A stretch of DNA of 64,000 nucleotides from an uncultured Acetatifactor sp. (GCA_934436245.1 CAKSAM010000002.1:62001-126000); one strand, 5' to 3'. Shown: positions 8,969 through 17,122, counted from the stretch's first letter. Translations and numbers: made by a program. Notes: generated by a model from the letters alone, not told the origin.

Positions 8969-9028
8969 CAGTTCGATCACAAGGTCTGATTTGAATTTTG
9001 CACTAAAATTTCTTCTTTGTCTGGACAT
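8905..9028 (-). pseudogene. fragment of IS3-family transposase OrfA
   Basis: On the minus strand, from ATG at 9028, the frame reads MSRQRRNFSAKFKSDLVIEL and continues to NNIQPNLL. This is the helix-turn-helix N-terminus of an IS3-type OrfA, about 41 residues instead of about 100. The fragment ends where the integrase fragment begins. The region 9029-9106 (upstream of OrfA) may hold the IS end, but no matching second terminal repeat was found. Confidence 0.7.
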
Positions 9029-9127
9029 GATAATGAATCCTCTCTTTCATACTGGTTTTAGTATATCAGATTCATTAAAATCTGTCCTGAAAAGTGTCTT
9101 AATTTATGAGACCATTATAAAAGTGAT

Positions 9128-9145
9128 CGGGGCTTTTGCCCCGAC
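9128..9145 (+). other. short GC hairpin upstream of the chemoreceptor gene
   Basis: CGGGGC-TTTT-GCCCCG forms a perfect hairpin about 30 bases before the chemoreceptor start. The tail is only weakly T-rich. It could terminate transcription from the IS remnant or shape the leader. Confidence 0.4.
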
Positions 9146-9176
9146 ATTATTTAATATAATTAAGGAGGAAAATTAA

Positions 9177-11231
9177 TTGAGTAGAGAAAAAATCAGAGGT
9201 TCACTTGCAAGAAAGATTATAGGTGCAATTCTGATCATGCAGGTTGTTGTCATGACGTGTCTTTCCGTAATGGTGGTATATGGAATTACACAAAATGTAA
9301 GGACAACGGCAACAGACAATCTGCAGACAATCGTACAGGAGAGAAGCCAGATTGTGGATAATTATGTACAGGAATCCGAGGTGATTCTGTCAGCATACAG
9401 TAAGGCAGGAGAAATTTTGAATGTCCTCAAAAATCCGGAAAATAAATCAGCAGTTGATGCAGCACAGAAATATACGGAATCCTTTTCTGCGGATATAAAC
9501 AATCTGGAAGGACTGTATGTAAGTGAATGGAATACCCATGTACTTGCCCATACCAATGCAGGTGTTGTTGGCATCACTACAAGAGAGGGTGATTCCCTGC
9601 AAGCATTACAGGATATACTGCTTGCAACGGATGGGGTATATAATACAGGGATTATTATATCGCCTGCAAGCGGCAATCAGATTGTTTCCATGTATCGGGC
9701 GATCTATGATGAAAGTGGAAATCCTGCAGGACTTGTTGGAGGAGGAATTTATACGGCAGGTCTTGTCAACAAACTGGACAGCCTTGGAATGAGCGGAATG
9801 GAACATGCAACTTACTGCATGATTAATGTAAAGGATCATAAATATATTTTCCATAATCAACCGGAAATGGTTGCTGCAGAAACAGAGGAAGAGTATCTGC
9901 TGCAGTTATGTGAGAAATATAAGGATACCCCCAATTCCGTTGGCGGTTATGTCGAGCACAAAGAGAATGGAAAAGACTACATTGACTCCTATTATTACAT
10001 GGCAGACCGTGGATGGCTGTTTATTATTAAAGACAGCTACGAGGAACTCTTTGCCTCAGCATTGACAATGCGTACCAATCTGATTATATTATGTGCAGTT
10101 ATTCTGCTTATACTTGGGATAGTTTCTGTGATCATCATAAACCGGATGATGCGGCCGATGAAACCAATCGAAAATGGAATCCTTGCATTACAGCAATTTG
10201 ATATCAAAGAAAATGAGGAAATAGAAAAGCATTATACAAGAAAGGACGAGTTGGGAAGTATTTCAAGAGCAACAGGTACACTGATCTGTTCGTTGAGAGA
10301 TATTGTCCAGACTCTTCGGGATTGCTGCGGTACTTTGCATGGAAAAGCGGATGATTTACAGAATTCGGCAGTGGAACTCGTGGATGATATGACGGATCAG
10401 ACGGCAACAACGGAGCAGCTGTCTGCCTCTCTGGAAAGCACAAATGATGCGATTGCCCATGTATATGAAGAAATAGGGCATATCAATACCATTGTGGAGA
10501 GCATTATGCAGGAAATCCGGGATTCAGATGATATGAGCAGAAAAGTGAAAGCAAATGCAACGGAGATGCAGTCAAGCGCCACGGAAGCATATGAAAAAGG
10601 AAAGGAAGAGCTGGAAACAACCAGAATTTCTGTTAAAAATGCAATTTCCAGCCTGAATGGGTTATCCAAAATTAATCAGCTGGCAATGGAAATACTGAGT
10701 ATTGCAAATAAAACGAATCTTTTATCTCTTAATGCGTCCATTGAAGCAGCAAGAGCCGGCGAGGCCGGAAAGGGCTTTGCTGTTGTTGCGGGTGAAATCG
10801 GCACACTTGCTGATACATCTAAATCAACGGCAACCAGTATCCAGCAGATTTGTGCGGAAGCAAATGACAGTATTGACATTGTTAATAATTGCTTTAATGA
10901 TATGATGGGTTATATGGAACAAAGTGTTGTACGGCAGTTTGAAACTTTTGCAGAGCAGTCAACGGATAACCGATCAGCTGCGGAAGTAATTAAGAAACAG
11001 TTGGATGGAATAAATATCGCAATCGGGCAGCTGGAACAGTCAGTCAGTCAGATTGGCGAGCACATAGAAGATGTCCATGAAATCACCCAACAGGATCAGG
11101 AAGCAATAGGCAACATTGTACATAAGAATGAAAAGCTTGCTGCAGTGGCAGATACGATTCAGAATCAGGCACAGGAGAATCAGAATATTGCACGACAGTT
11201 GGCAGAAATTGTGGATCAGTTTGAAATGTAG
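9177..11231 (+). CDS. methyl-accepting chemotaxis protein with extracytoplasmic sensor domain
   Basis: A 684-residue membrane receptor. Residues about 14-35 form the first membrane segment. About 36-298 form an extracytoplasmic sensor of dCache type, which is my reading of its length and pattern. About 300-322 form the second membrane segment, followed by a HAMP linker to about 375. The cytoplasmic signalling domain has the hairpin tip [18 protein letters not shown] at about 511-528. That tip contacts CheA/CheW. Translation starts at TTG, supported by TAAGGAGG 8 bases upstream. No other chemotaxis gene is in the window, and the gene lies inside the element remnant, so it is probably horizontally acquired cargo. 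The ligand is unknown. Confidence 0.88.
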   Translation: MSREKIRGSLARKIIGAILIMQVVVMTCLSVMVVYGITQNVRTTATDNLQTIVQERSQIVDNYVQESEVILSAYSKAGEILNVLKNPENKSAVDAAQKYTESFSADINNLEGLYVSEWNTHVLAHTNAGVVGITTREGDSLQALQDILLATDGVYNTGIIISPASGNQIVSMYRAIYDESGNPAGLVGGGIYTAGLVNKLDSLGMSGMEHATYCMINVKDHKYIFHNQPEMVAAETEEEYLLQLCEKYKDTPNSVGGYVEHKENGKDYIDSYYYMADRGWLFIIKDSYEELFASALTMRTNLIILCAVILLILGIVSVIIINRMMRPMKPIENGILALQQFDIKENEEIEKHYTRKDELGSISRATGTLICSLRDIVQTLRDCCGTLHGKADDLQNSAVELVDDMTDQTATTEQLSASLESTNDAIAHVYEEIGHINTIVESIMQEIRDSDDMSRKVKANATEMQSSATEAYEKGKEELETTRISVKNAISSLNGLSKINQLAMEILSIANKTNLLSLNASIEAARAGEAGKGFAVVAGEIGTLADTSKSTATSIQQICAEANDSIDIVNNCFNDMMGYMEQSVVRQFETFAEQSTDNRSAAEVIKKQLDGINIAIGQLEQSVSQIGEHIEDVHEITQQDQEAIGNIVHKNEKLAAVADTIQNQAQENQNIARQLAEIVDQFEM

Positions 11232-11397
11232 TATTGTGTATGAAAGGCCGTTCTTATCATGTGGTGTATCCTGGTGGTTACAATTTTGTACGGCTTGCGT
11301 TTGCAAAACCCGATAAACTATAAAATAGTTGCATTTTTAAAGAAAATAATCTATACTTAATTCATATTAAATATTTAAGTTTTGAACTTCCCCGGAA

Positions 11398-11441
11398 GCC
11401 AGTTAAAGTTTAGCAGTTATGTAACTTTAACTGGCTTTTTT
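11398..11441 (+). terminator. intrinsic terminator after the chemoreceptor gene
   Basis: GCCAGTTAAAGTT and AACTTTAACTGGC form a perfect 13-bp stem followed by six T. Confidence 0.85.
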
Positions 11442-11456
11442 AATTTTTAAATTAAT

Positions 11457-11470
11457 CCGGTATATACCGG
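11457..11470. promoter_or_regulatory. 14-bp perfect palindrome upstream of an unknown gene pair
   Basis: CCGGTATATACCGG lies 42 bp upstream of the start at 11512. A perfect palindrome in a promoter region is a typical operator shape. There is no regulator gene nearby to assign it to. Inference only. Confidence 0.35.
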
Positions 11471-11511
11471 TTAAAATAGATCACTTTAATTCCATAGAAG
11501 GAGGTTAAACG

Positions 11512-11784
11512 ATGAGTTTAGACAAAAATCATCCAGATTTTATGAAATTCAACAGAATGTTTGTAGACCTTTGGAATCTCTTCAAATTGTATTACAGTCC
11601 CAATTGTAAAACACAGGAAGAAGAGGATGCATGGTGGCAAGCATTCATTAATGATGCACAGGAATTCTCAAAAAAATATGACATGATGCCATTTGCAAGA
11701 GCTTTGGTTATGTGCTTGCAGGATGAAATGACAAGAAAGTTTCGTATTTTGAAAGGAGAAAATGAAAATGAAATTAAAAATTGA
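11512..11784 (+). CDS. unknown 90-residue protein in the element
   Basis: I do not recognise this protein. It is 90 residues, soluble and rich in Trp, Phe and acidic residues in the first half (LWNLFKLYYSPN, EEEDAWWQAFINDAQEF), with a basic MTRKFRILKGENENEIKN tail. A very good GAAGGAGG site precedes the ATG. The next gene starts inside its last 23 bases, so they are coupled. There is no signal peptide or membrane segment. Confidence 0.65.
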   Translation: MSLDKNHPDFMKFNRMFVDLWNLFKLYYSPNCKTQEEEDAWWQAFINDAQEFSKKYDMMPFARALVMCLQDEMTRKFRILKGENENEIKN

Positions 11785-12337
11785 AATCAATTTCGATGAT
11801 GAAATAGCGAGGGTCGGTTTGTACAATTTGCAGTTTAATGGCAATACTAGGCTTTTTGCACATAAAGCAGAAGTTGAACCTAAAAAGATCATATTGGACA
11901 AAATTGAATTCGACGGAGATGTCAGAGAATTGATTTATGGAGAACTGACAGGCTTTCCAATCTTTTTCCCCGATATCAAGAGTATGACGTTAATCACAGA
12001 TAAAGGAGAGACCTATCCATTTGCAGAATCTGCTTTTGCAGCTTATCAGCATATGGAATTCGCAGGAAAAACCATCACAAAGAAAGAATATCTGGAAATA
12101 GCCAGAGAAGTCCACAAAAATGACCGTAAGGATCGTTTTTTCAATATCATCGAGAATATGGACGGTTATGATGATGAACAGGACGAAGCCTTGGACTATC
12201 TGAAGAATAACCCAGCAGAAGAGTTTATTGAGTTTGTGGATGACAAACTTGACGAACGAATAACAGGAGAAGATGAGATCGCGGTGATCGAAGAACTCAT
12301 CGAAAATTACAAAGACACTATTTTGGGTAACCGCTAG
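11762..12337 (+). CDS. unknown acidic 191-residue protein in the element
   Basis: I do not recognise this protein. It is acidic and soluble. The N-terminal half reads as beta-rich (MKMKLKIEINFDDEIARVGL, then ELTGFPIFFPDIKSMTLITD). The C-terminal part is helical and strongly negative (NMDGYDDEQDEALDYL, EFVDDKLDER). AAAGGAG precedes the start at 11762, and a second Met lies two codons later. It overlaps the preceding gene by 23 bp in another frame. Its stop lies within a perfect 10-bp inverted repeat (12327-12354) that lacks a T tract. The pair could be cargo, a toxin-antitoxin-like unit or phage-derived; nothing in the sequence decides. Confidence 0.65.
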   Translation: MKMKLKIEINFDDEIARVGLYNLQFNGNTRLFAHKAEVEPKKIILDKIEFDGDVRELIYGELTGFPIFFPDIKSMTLITDKGETYPFAESAFAAYQHMEFAGKTITKKEYLEIAREVHKNDRKDRFFNIIENMDGYDDEQDEALDYLKNNPAEEFIEFVDDKLDERITGEDEIAVIEELIENYKDTILGNR

Positions 12338-12354
12338 GAATTCTTAGCGGTTAC
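12327..12354. other. perfect inverted repeat over the stop codon of the last element gene
   Basis: GTAACCGCTA and TAGCGGTTAC are perfect complements separated by 8 bases and include the TAG stop. No T run follows, so an intrinsic terminator is doubtful. It may stabilise the mRNA 3' end. Confidence 0.5.
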
Positions 12355-12385
12355 ATTAGTGTAAACATTTTAAGACATAGAAAGG

Positions 12386-12434
12386 AAGCATTATAAAGCA
12401 TTATATAACATAAGACAGAATAATAAAGCATAAT
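12386..12434. repeat. short AT-rich direct repeats next to attR
   Basis: AAGCATTATA occurs twice in tandem at 12386-12395 and 12396-12405. A related AAAGCATAAT follows at 12425-12434, just before the right 86-bp repeat. The position suits recombinase accessory sites. Function is inferred. Confidence 0.4.
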
Positions 12435-12437
12435 AAT

Positions 12438-12523
12438 TCGGTATGGGTAACAACCCTATGGTAGGTGCTACCGTAGCTGTTGCCGTATCGATTGAGGAAG
12501 CTGCTAAAGCTGGTAAGTTCTAA
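12438..12523 (+). repeat. right attachment-site repeat (attR-like), 86 bp
   Basis: A perfect copy of 8389-8474, including the last 28 codons and stop of the GGGtGRT gene, but with no start or upstream coding sequence. The strong terminator at 12547-12578 that follows is probably the gene's original one. Confidence 0.9.
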
Positions 12524-12546
12524 TTGAACTTATAGGAAAGATTTTA

Positions 12547-12578
12547 AGACTCCCGATATTGTTCGGGAGTCTTTTTTT
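12547..12578 (+). terminator. intrinsic terminator after attR
   Basis: AGACTCCCGA and TCGGGAGTCT form a perfect 10-bp stem followed by seven T. It is probably the ancestral terminator of the GGGtGRT operon, displaced 4 kb by the insertion. Confidence 0.85.
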
Positions 12579-12591
12579 CCAGAAAATTACT

Positions 12592-12620
12592 TTGTAATCG
12601 AATACACGTTCTGGTATAAT
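12592..12620 (+). promoter_or_regulatory. promoter of the Y-family polymerase gene
   Basis: TTGTAA at 12592-12597, a 17-bp spacer, and TATAAT at 12615-12620 preceded by TGG (extended -10). The spacer contains an SOS-box-like sequence. Confidence 0.7.
12599..12612. promoter_or_regulatory. LexA (SOS) box-like operator
   Basis: CGAATACACGTTCT matches the Gram-positive LexA consensus CGAACRNRYGTTYC at 11 of 13 informative positions. It lies wholly between the -35 and -10 elements, so a bound repressor would block polymerase. The function of the downstream gene fits SOS control. Confidence 0.65.
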
Positions 12621-12735
12621 GTAATAGGCGCATGCGCTATTAGTGAGAAAACTTGCCTGCGAAAGCAGGCAGTTAAGCGCGGAAGCGCAGGTTTTCAAAC
12701 TTAAAAATTTGTTCGCTTAAAGCGCAGAAAGGAGG
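12621..12735 (+). promoter_or_regulatory. structured 5' leader of the Y-family polymerase gene
   Basis: After the -10 element, the leader contains a near-palindrome around CGCATGCG. It then shows an outer stem GAAAAC/GTTTTC enclosing two tight hairpins, GCCTGC-GAAA-GCAGGC and GCGC-GGAA-GCGC. Both hairpins are closed by GNRA-type loops. The fold would be a three-way junction ending about 30 bases before the ribosome site. It matches no riboswitch I know. Confidence 0.45.
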
Positions 12736-12740
12736 CATTT

Positions 12741-14291
12741 ATGGAGCAACAATCCCATGTTTATATTGCAATGGATCTGAAGTCCTTTTATGCCTCTGTG
12801 GAGTGCGTGGACAGAGGACTGGATCCTTTAAATACGAATCTGGTGGTGGCGGATGCTTCCCGGACGCAGAAGACCATCTGCCTGGCAGTATCCCCTTCCT
12901 TAAAAGCCTATGGAATTCCAGGACGAGCCAGATTGTTTGAGGTGATTTCCAAAGTAAGAGAAGTAAATGCCCTGCGGAAAGTAAGAGCACCCCGGGAAAA
13001 GTTTTCGGGAAAGAGCGTTTTTGCAGACGAACTGAAGAAACACCTCGAACTGGAGGTGGATTTTGTGATCGCCACACCACGCATGGCCAGATATCTGGAA
13101 TACAGTACCCAGATTTATGATATTTATCTCAAATATATTGCGCCGGAGGATATTCATGTCTATTCGATCGATGAGGTTTTCCTGGATGTGACACAGTACT
13201 TAAAGACCTATGGTATGACGGCAAGAGAACTGGCATCTAAAATTGCAAAGGAGATTCTTGAAAAAAAGGGGCTGACTGCCACTGCGGGAATCGGCACAAA
13301 CCTGTATCTGTGCAAGATCGCCATGGATATCGTGGCAAAGCATATGGAACCGGATGACAATGGAGCCCGGATCGCCGAGCTGGATGAGATCAGCTACCGT
13401 GAACTTTTGTGGGATCACAGGCCCTTGACGGATTTCTGGCGGGTAGGAGCAGGATACTGCAAGAAACTGGAAGCTGCCGGAATGTTCACCATGGGAGATG
13501 TGGCCAGATGTTCTATCGGTGGACCTGGCGATTATTATAATGAAGATCTGCTGTACCGGCTATTCGGGATCAATGCAGAACTTCTCATCGATCATGCCTG
13601 GGGCTATGAGCCGGTGACAATGGATCTGATCAAATCTTACCGGCCGGAGACCAACTGCATCAGTTCCGGACAGGTGCTGCATTGTGCTACGGATTTTACG
13701 CAGACAAAGATCGTTGTCCGGGAAATGGCAGAACAACTGGCCATGGATCTGGTAGAGAAAAAACTGGTCACGGATCAGATCGTACTGACTGTGGGCTATG
13801 ACATCGACAATCTGAAAATACCGGAGATTGCGAACCATTATCACGGGGAGATCACCGTAGACCGTTATGGCAGAAGCGTACCGAAGCATGCCCACGGTAC
13901 AGGGAATCTTGTGACTCTGACTGCATCGTTAAGCAAGATCACGGAGACAACAATGGCACTATATGAGCGGATCGAGGATGCCTCACTGCTTACCCGGAGG
14001 ATCACGCTGGTGGCCAATCATCTGAAAGATGCGGACAGTGTGAGGGAAGAACCGGTCTATGAACAGCTGGATCTGTTTTCCGGTGGACTTTTACAGACTG
14101 GACAGGAGGAAAACTCACAGGAGACGAAGCAGCAGGAAAAGGAACGGCTGGAGAAAGAAAAACATTTACAGGAAGCAATGCTTCGTGTGAAATCAAAATA
14201 TGGCAAGAATGCTATCCTGAAAGCCGCAGACTTACAGGAAGGTGCTACTACCATAGACCGGAACCGCCAGATCGGCGGTCATAAGGCCTGA
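12741..14291 (+). CDS. Y-family DNA polymerase (UmuC/DinB-type)
   Basis: A translesion polymerase of 516 residues. The palm has MDLKSFYASVE with the metal ligand Asp12 near the N-terminus and YSIDEVFLDVT, with Asp144 and Glu145 as the second catalytic pair. A helix-hairpin-helix-like WRVGAGYCKKLEAAGMFTMG follows at about 230, then the little-finger domain to about 440. The Gln/Glu/Lys-rich C-terminal tail may carry a clamp contact; QLDLF at about 446 resembles a beta-clamp-binding motif. AAAGGAGG precedes the ATG. Its architecture is closer to the UvrX/YqjW/UmuC-type enzymes of Firmicutes than to classic DinB. It is probably damage-induced through the SOS-like box, and is followed by a small co-transcribed gene. 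Confidence 0.88.
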   Translation: MEQQSHVYIAMDLKSFYASVECVDRGLDPLNTNLVVADASRTQKTICLAVSPSLKAYGIPGRARLFEVISKVREVNALRKVRAPREKFSGKSVFADELKKHLELEVDFVIATPRMARYLEYSTQIYDIYLKYIAPEDIHVYSIDEVFLDVTQYLKTYGMTARELASKIAKEILEKKGLTATAGIGTNLYLCKIAMDIVAKHMEPDDNGARIAELDEISYRELLWDHRPLTDFWRVGAGYCKKLEAAGMFTMGDVARCSIGGPGDYYNEDLLYRLFGINAELLIDHAWGYEPVTMDLIKSYRPETNCISSGQVLHCATDFTQTKIVVREMAEQLAMDLVEKKLVTDQIVLTVGYDIDNLKIPEIANHYHGEITVDRYGRSVPKHAHGTGNLVTLTASLSKITETTMALYERIEDASLLTRRITLVANHLKDADSVREEPVYEQLDLFSGGLLQTGQEENSQETKQQEKERLEKEKHLQEAMLRVKSKYGKNAILKAADLQEGATTIDRNRQIGGHKA

Positions 14292-14337
14292 GGGAATTGG
14301 AACAGTAAGGATGCCATAAATAGAAGAGGGTAGATAG

Positions 14338-14739
14338 ATGAATCCTAAATATAAAGATATGCTCCATCTGCCGCATCCTGTGTCGGTGACACATCCCCGG
14401 ATGTCCTTGCAGGATCGTGCTGCGCAGTTTTCACCCTTTGCAGCTTTGACGGGATATGATGATGCCCTGAGAGAAACGGCCCGTCTGACAGACCGGTTTA
14501 TTGAACTGGATGAAGACAGAAAGCAGGAGATCGACCGGCAGCTTTTTTATCTGCAGCAGCACCCGGAGGAAGCGGTACCGGTGAAGATCATTTATTTTAT
14601 ACCGGATGATAAAAAGACCGGAGGCAGCTACACTACTATAGAAGGATGCGTGCGTAAGATCGATGAGAATAATAAAAGTCTCCGGATACAGGAGACAGAA
14701 ATTCCGGTGGACCGGATCTACAGCATTGATTTCCTTTAG
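14338..14739 (+). CDS. small protein linked to the Y-family polymerase (YolD-like position)
   Basis: A 133-residue soluble protein beginning 46 bp after the polymerase gene. It contains the conserved block RAAQFSPFAALTGYDDAL at about 28-45 and a beta-rich C-terminal half (KIIYFIPDDKKTGGSYTTI). Proteins with this block often sit next to UmuC-like polymerases in Clostridia, as YolD-type proteins do in Bacillus. A regulatory or accessory role with the polymerase is therefore likely but unproven. The ribosome site is GAAGAGGG. It has no signal peptide. Confidence 0.7.
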   Translation: MNPKYKDMLHLPHPVSVTHPRMSLQDRAAQFSPFAALTGYDDALRETARLTDRFIELDEDRKQEIDRQLFYLQQHPEEAVPVKIIYFIPDDKKTGGSYTTIEGCVRKIDENNKSLRIQETEIPVDRIYSIDFL

Positions 14740-14820
14740 CCGCATTGTAAATATTTTGAAGAAATGTTAAAATACTACCAATAATATCTTGTGAGAAAGA
14801 GCGGAAAGGAATTCCTGACA

Positions 14821-15099
14821 ATGAAGAAAAAGTGTATCAGTGCGGCAATACTGTCAGTGCTTTTGCTCGTACTGTTTCTTCCGGTTCTCTATTATGTGGT
14901 CTTCTACGGAACGAACATAAATTATAATGAAATGCATAAGATCGTTACGCTGGAAGGAAATAAGGTTTTGTCTCTGTGTGCAGTGATCGGAGTGGCCATC
15001 CTGGGTGTTATCTGGTATTTTCTCCGCAGGATCCCTTATACCCGGCGTACTGCGATGGGCTTTGCGGGATCACGTCATGGCGGTTCTGGGATATTGTGA
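14821..15099 (+). CDS. small unknown membrane protein, possibly truncated
   Basis: A 92-residue protein with membrane segments at about 5-26 (ISAAILSVLLLVLFLPVLYYVV) and about 47-66 (LSLCAVIGVAILGVIWYFL). An extracellular loop lies between them (YGTNINYNEMHKI). It ends abruptly in a Gly/Ser/Arg-rich stretch. The pattern resembles the N-terminus of larger polytopic membrane proteins, so it may be a truncated remnant. The ATG at 14821 is preferred to the upstream GTG at 14791 because AAAGGA lies between them. Family not recognised. Confidence 0.5.
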   Translation: MKKKCISAAILSVLLLVLFLPVLYYVVFYGTNINYNEMHKIVTLEGNKVLSLCAVIGVAILGVIWYFLRRIPYTRRTAMGFAGSRHGGSGIL

Positions 15100-15130
15100 A
15101 TTGTATCAAAAAATATGCACATTTTGCGAC

Positions 15131-15156
15131 GAAAGGCGGAAATAGTTCTGCTTTTC
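15131..15156 (+). other. hairpin in the gap between membrane-protein genes
   Basis: GAAAGGCGGAA can pair with TTCTGCTTTTC using two G-T pairs around a four-base loop. There is no clear T tail, so its role as a terminator is doubtful. Confidence 0.35.
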
Positions 15157-15278
15157 TATAAAAATTGCACGTTATTCATAATGTGAAAATAGCACTGGTA
15201 AAATATACAAACATCCTGTATAACGTACAGTAATGACTGAGATATAAGCCAGGAACAAAAAAGAGGGAGAAAGAGTAA

Positions 15279-15341
15279 ATGTACTTTTGTAAGAATTGCG
15301 GCGAGCCTTATATGACAGTTTTTGTCAATGGAATCACATAA
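15279..15341 (+). pseudogene. truncated duplicate of the zinc-ribbon TM2 gene start
   Basis: The frame reads MYFCKNCGEPYMT and then eight unrelated residues to a stop. The first 13 residues are nearly identical to the start of the TM2 gene at 17291 (MYYCKNCGEPYMT). About 110 bases upstream also resemble the region before 17291, including the TGTGAAAATAGCACTGG block and the CATCCTGTATAA -10 region. This is the remnant of a duplicated promoter plus 5' coding end. Confidence 0.75.
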
Positions 15342-15345
15342 GGAA

Positions 15346-15374
15346 TTGACAATATTTTAATATACACGTATACT
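15346..15374 (+). promoter_or_regulatory. consensus promoter of the first DUF2752 gene
   Basis: TTGACA at 15346-15351, a 17-bp spacer, and TATACT at 15369-15374. It lies just after the truncated zinc-ribbon duplicate and 64 bp before the coding start. Confidence 0.75.
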
Positions 15375-15437
15375 TGTAAATGTCCATTAATTTAATAATG
15401 GAATTTAGATTACCATATTACCAATGGGTCTTGTAAA

Positions 15438-15854
15438 ATGAAAATGAATAAGAGAGAAGATATCAGGGCAGTTCTCGTAATTGCAGTATTATATTTGTTC
15501 CTGTCAGTGATTGGTGCTGGATGTCCGATTGCTTTTCTGACAGGAATATCATGTGCTGGCTGTGGAATGACAAGAGCCTGGCTGGCTGTTTTAAAAGGTG
15601 ATATCGGGCTTGCAATGTATTATCATCCGTTATTCTGGATGGTGATTCCTCTGCTCATCTGGTTTTTAACAGGGCGGAAAATGAATCGCAGATTATATCG
15701 TGCAGGATTTGTGGTTTTTGCAATCTTGTTTATTCTGCTATATATCTGGCGTATGCTTTGGGGAGATGGAACGATTGTTTATTTTCATCCGCTACAAGGC
15801 GCAATTGCCGGTGCTTATAGAAAAATCTTTTCATTTATAGGAGGGTACTTATGA
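15438..15854 (+). CDS. DUF2752 membrane protein (first copy)
   Basis: A 138-residue polytopic protein. It carries the DUF2752 signature CPIAFLTGISCAGCGMTR at about 29-46, with AMYYHPLFW following at about 58. Three hydrophobic segments lie at about 10-28, 62-78 and 90-108. The paired Cys and the GCGMTR and HP motifs are conserved in the family, whose function is unknown. It overlaps the next gene by four bases, so translation is coupled to the zinc-ribbon/DUF4234 protein. A second DUF2752 gene closes the cluster at 18200. Confidence 0.85.
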   Translation: MKMNKREDIRAVLVIAVLYLFLSVIGAGCPIAFLTGISCAGCGMTRAWLAVLKGDIGLAMYYHPLFWMVIPLLIWFLTGRKMNRRLYRAGFVVFAILFILLYIWRMLWGDGTIVYFHPLQGAIAGAYRKIFSFIGGYL

Positions 15855-17113
15855 AATGCAGTAAGTGTGGTAAAGAACTAATAGAAGGAGAGAAGTTTTG
15901 TGGGAAATGTGGTTGCCCGGTAGATACGCAGACAGCACAGCCGCAGTATACCGCATCTGCGCAGCAGACAACAAATGCACAAACCGCAGGCAAAAACGAT
16001 GCGGATGATAAAAAAATTGTACTGCAGATTTTTGCAGGTATTTTTACTGTGGTATTTGCTATTTCATTTTTAACTAATTTCTTCGGTGGAATAGGTAATT
16101 TCTTCAGATCCTTTAGCGTTTTTGGCTATTACGGTGTACTTGGAGGGATTTTTACACTGCTATTGAGTATTTTACGGATAATCAAGGCTGTTGTTAAACT
16201 TGTTTTTGCAGTAACATTATTATATACATTATTGCAATGGACACGTGAAAAAGCACAGGTACTGTTTGTGACTGCTGCCGAAATCGCAGCTGCAGATTTT
16301 GTGATCGTATTATTCGGAACAATTATCGACACAATCTACAGATTGATTTTACAGGTGAATCCTCTTTACGCATGGCTTGCTGTACTGAAAGTACTCATTG
16401 TAAATGTCATTATTCTCGCAGTTTATTTCGGTATTTTATATCTGATGAATGTGAAACTGGAGTTGACATTTGATAAGGATATGCTGATGAATGCTCCGAA
16501 GACATTCTTCAATGATGCATCTGCTTATGTTAAGGGATTGAAGAAGGATAAAGCACCGTCTGCATCTAATAATGCAGCGAATAATACAAATAATACATAT
16601 AATGCAAATACTACATACAATACAAATAATACATATACTGCTCCCGGAAATCCGGCGGTAACAACTCCTGTTGCAGCACCGGCTCCCACAATGAATTATG
16701 CACCTGCGGCCGTTGCTTTAAAGACGGACAGAAGTCTGATTGTTTTAATCCTGCTCAATCTGGTTACCTGCGGAATTTATAACTGGTTCTTTATCCATCA
16801 GTGGGCAAAAGATGTGAATGTTGCCTGCGCAGGTGATAATCAGAACACACCGGGACTTTTACCGTTTATTCTGCTTTCTATGGTAACATGTGGCATTTAT
16901 TCCTGGATCTGGTATTATAAACTTGGAAACAGACTGGCAGCAAATGCACCGAGATATGGTCTGAGTCTGCAGGAAAATGGTACTACCATTATTATGTGGC
17001 TGATCTTCGGTATTTTCCTGTGTGGTATTGGTTCTCTGGTAGGTATGAATATCGCCATCAAGAATACCAATATAATTTGTGCGGCATATAATAACAGCAT
17101 AGCCAGAAATTAA
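15851..17113 (+). CDS. zinc-ribbon membrane protein with DUF4234 domain
   Basis: A 420-residue protein. An N-terminal zinc ribbon of four Cys (CSKCGKELIEGEKFCGKCG, about 3-21) is followed by a Gln/Thr-rich linker. Hydrophobic segments follow at about 55-80, 90-135, 140-160 and 175-200. An unusual Asn/Thr/Tyr-rich low-complexity stretch occupies about 238-262. The C-terminal DUF4234 region (about 295-415) has two similar VTCGIYNWFF and VTCGIYSWIW repeats. The DUF4234 role is unknown. It starts four bases before the DUF2752 stop. A terminator follows. Confidence 0.82.
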   Translation: MKCSKCGKELIEGEKFCGKCGCPVDTQTAQPQYTASAQQTTNAQTAGKNDADDKKIVLQIFAGIFTVVFAISFLTNFFGGIGNFFRSFSVFGYYGVLGGIFTLLLSILRIIKAVVKLVFAVTLLYTLLQWTREKAQVLFVTAAEIAAADFVIVLFGTIIDTIYRLILQVNPLYAWLAVLKVLIVNVIILAVYFGILYLMNVKLELTFDKDMLMNAPKTFFNDASAYVKGLKKDKAPSASNNAANNTNNTYNANTTYNTNNTYTAPGNPAVTTPVAAPAPTMNYAPAAVALKTDRSLIVLILLNLVTCGIYNWFFIHQWAKDVNVACAGDNQNTPGLLPFILLSMVTCGIYSWIWYYKLGNRLAANAPRYGLSLQENGTTIIMWLIFGIFLCGIGSLVGMNIAIKNTNIICAAYNNSIARN

Positions 17114-17122
17114 ATAAAAATC

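Larger units (their letters stand above)
8389..12523. mobile_element. remnant of an integrated element in the 3' end of the GGGtGRT gene
   Basis: Perfect 86-bp direct repeats bound about 4 kb of DNA whose codon use and content differ from the flanking core genes. Just inside the left repeat are a terminator, a cluster of short repeats that could bind integrase, and the N-terminal arm-binding domain of a tyrosine integrase. The integrase is cut off by a fragment of an IS3-type transposase gene. The rest is a chemoreceptor gene and two unknown genes. No intact recombinase, conjugation or replication gene is present, so the element is probably immobile. What remains may be a cargo region that escaped decay. 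Confidence 0.75.

Noticed and set aside
12327..12354. Perfect inverted repeat as an intrinsic terminator
   Set aside because: The stem is good, but the following bases are ATTAGTGTAA, without a T run.
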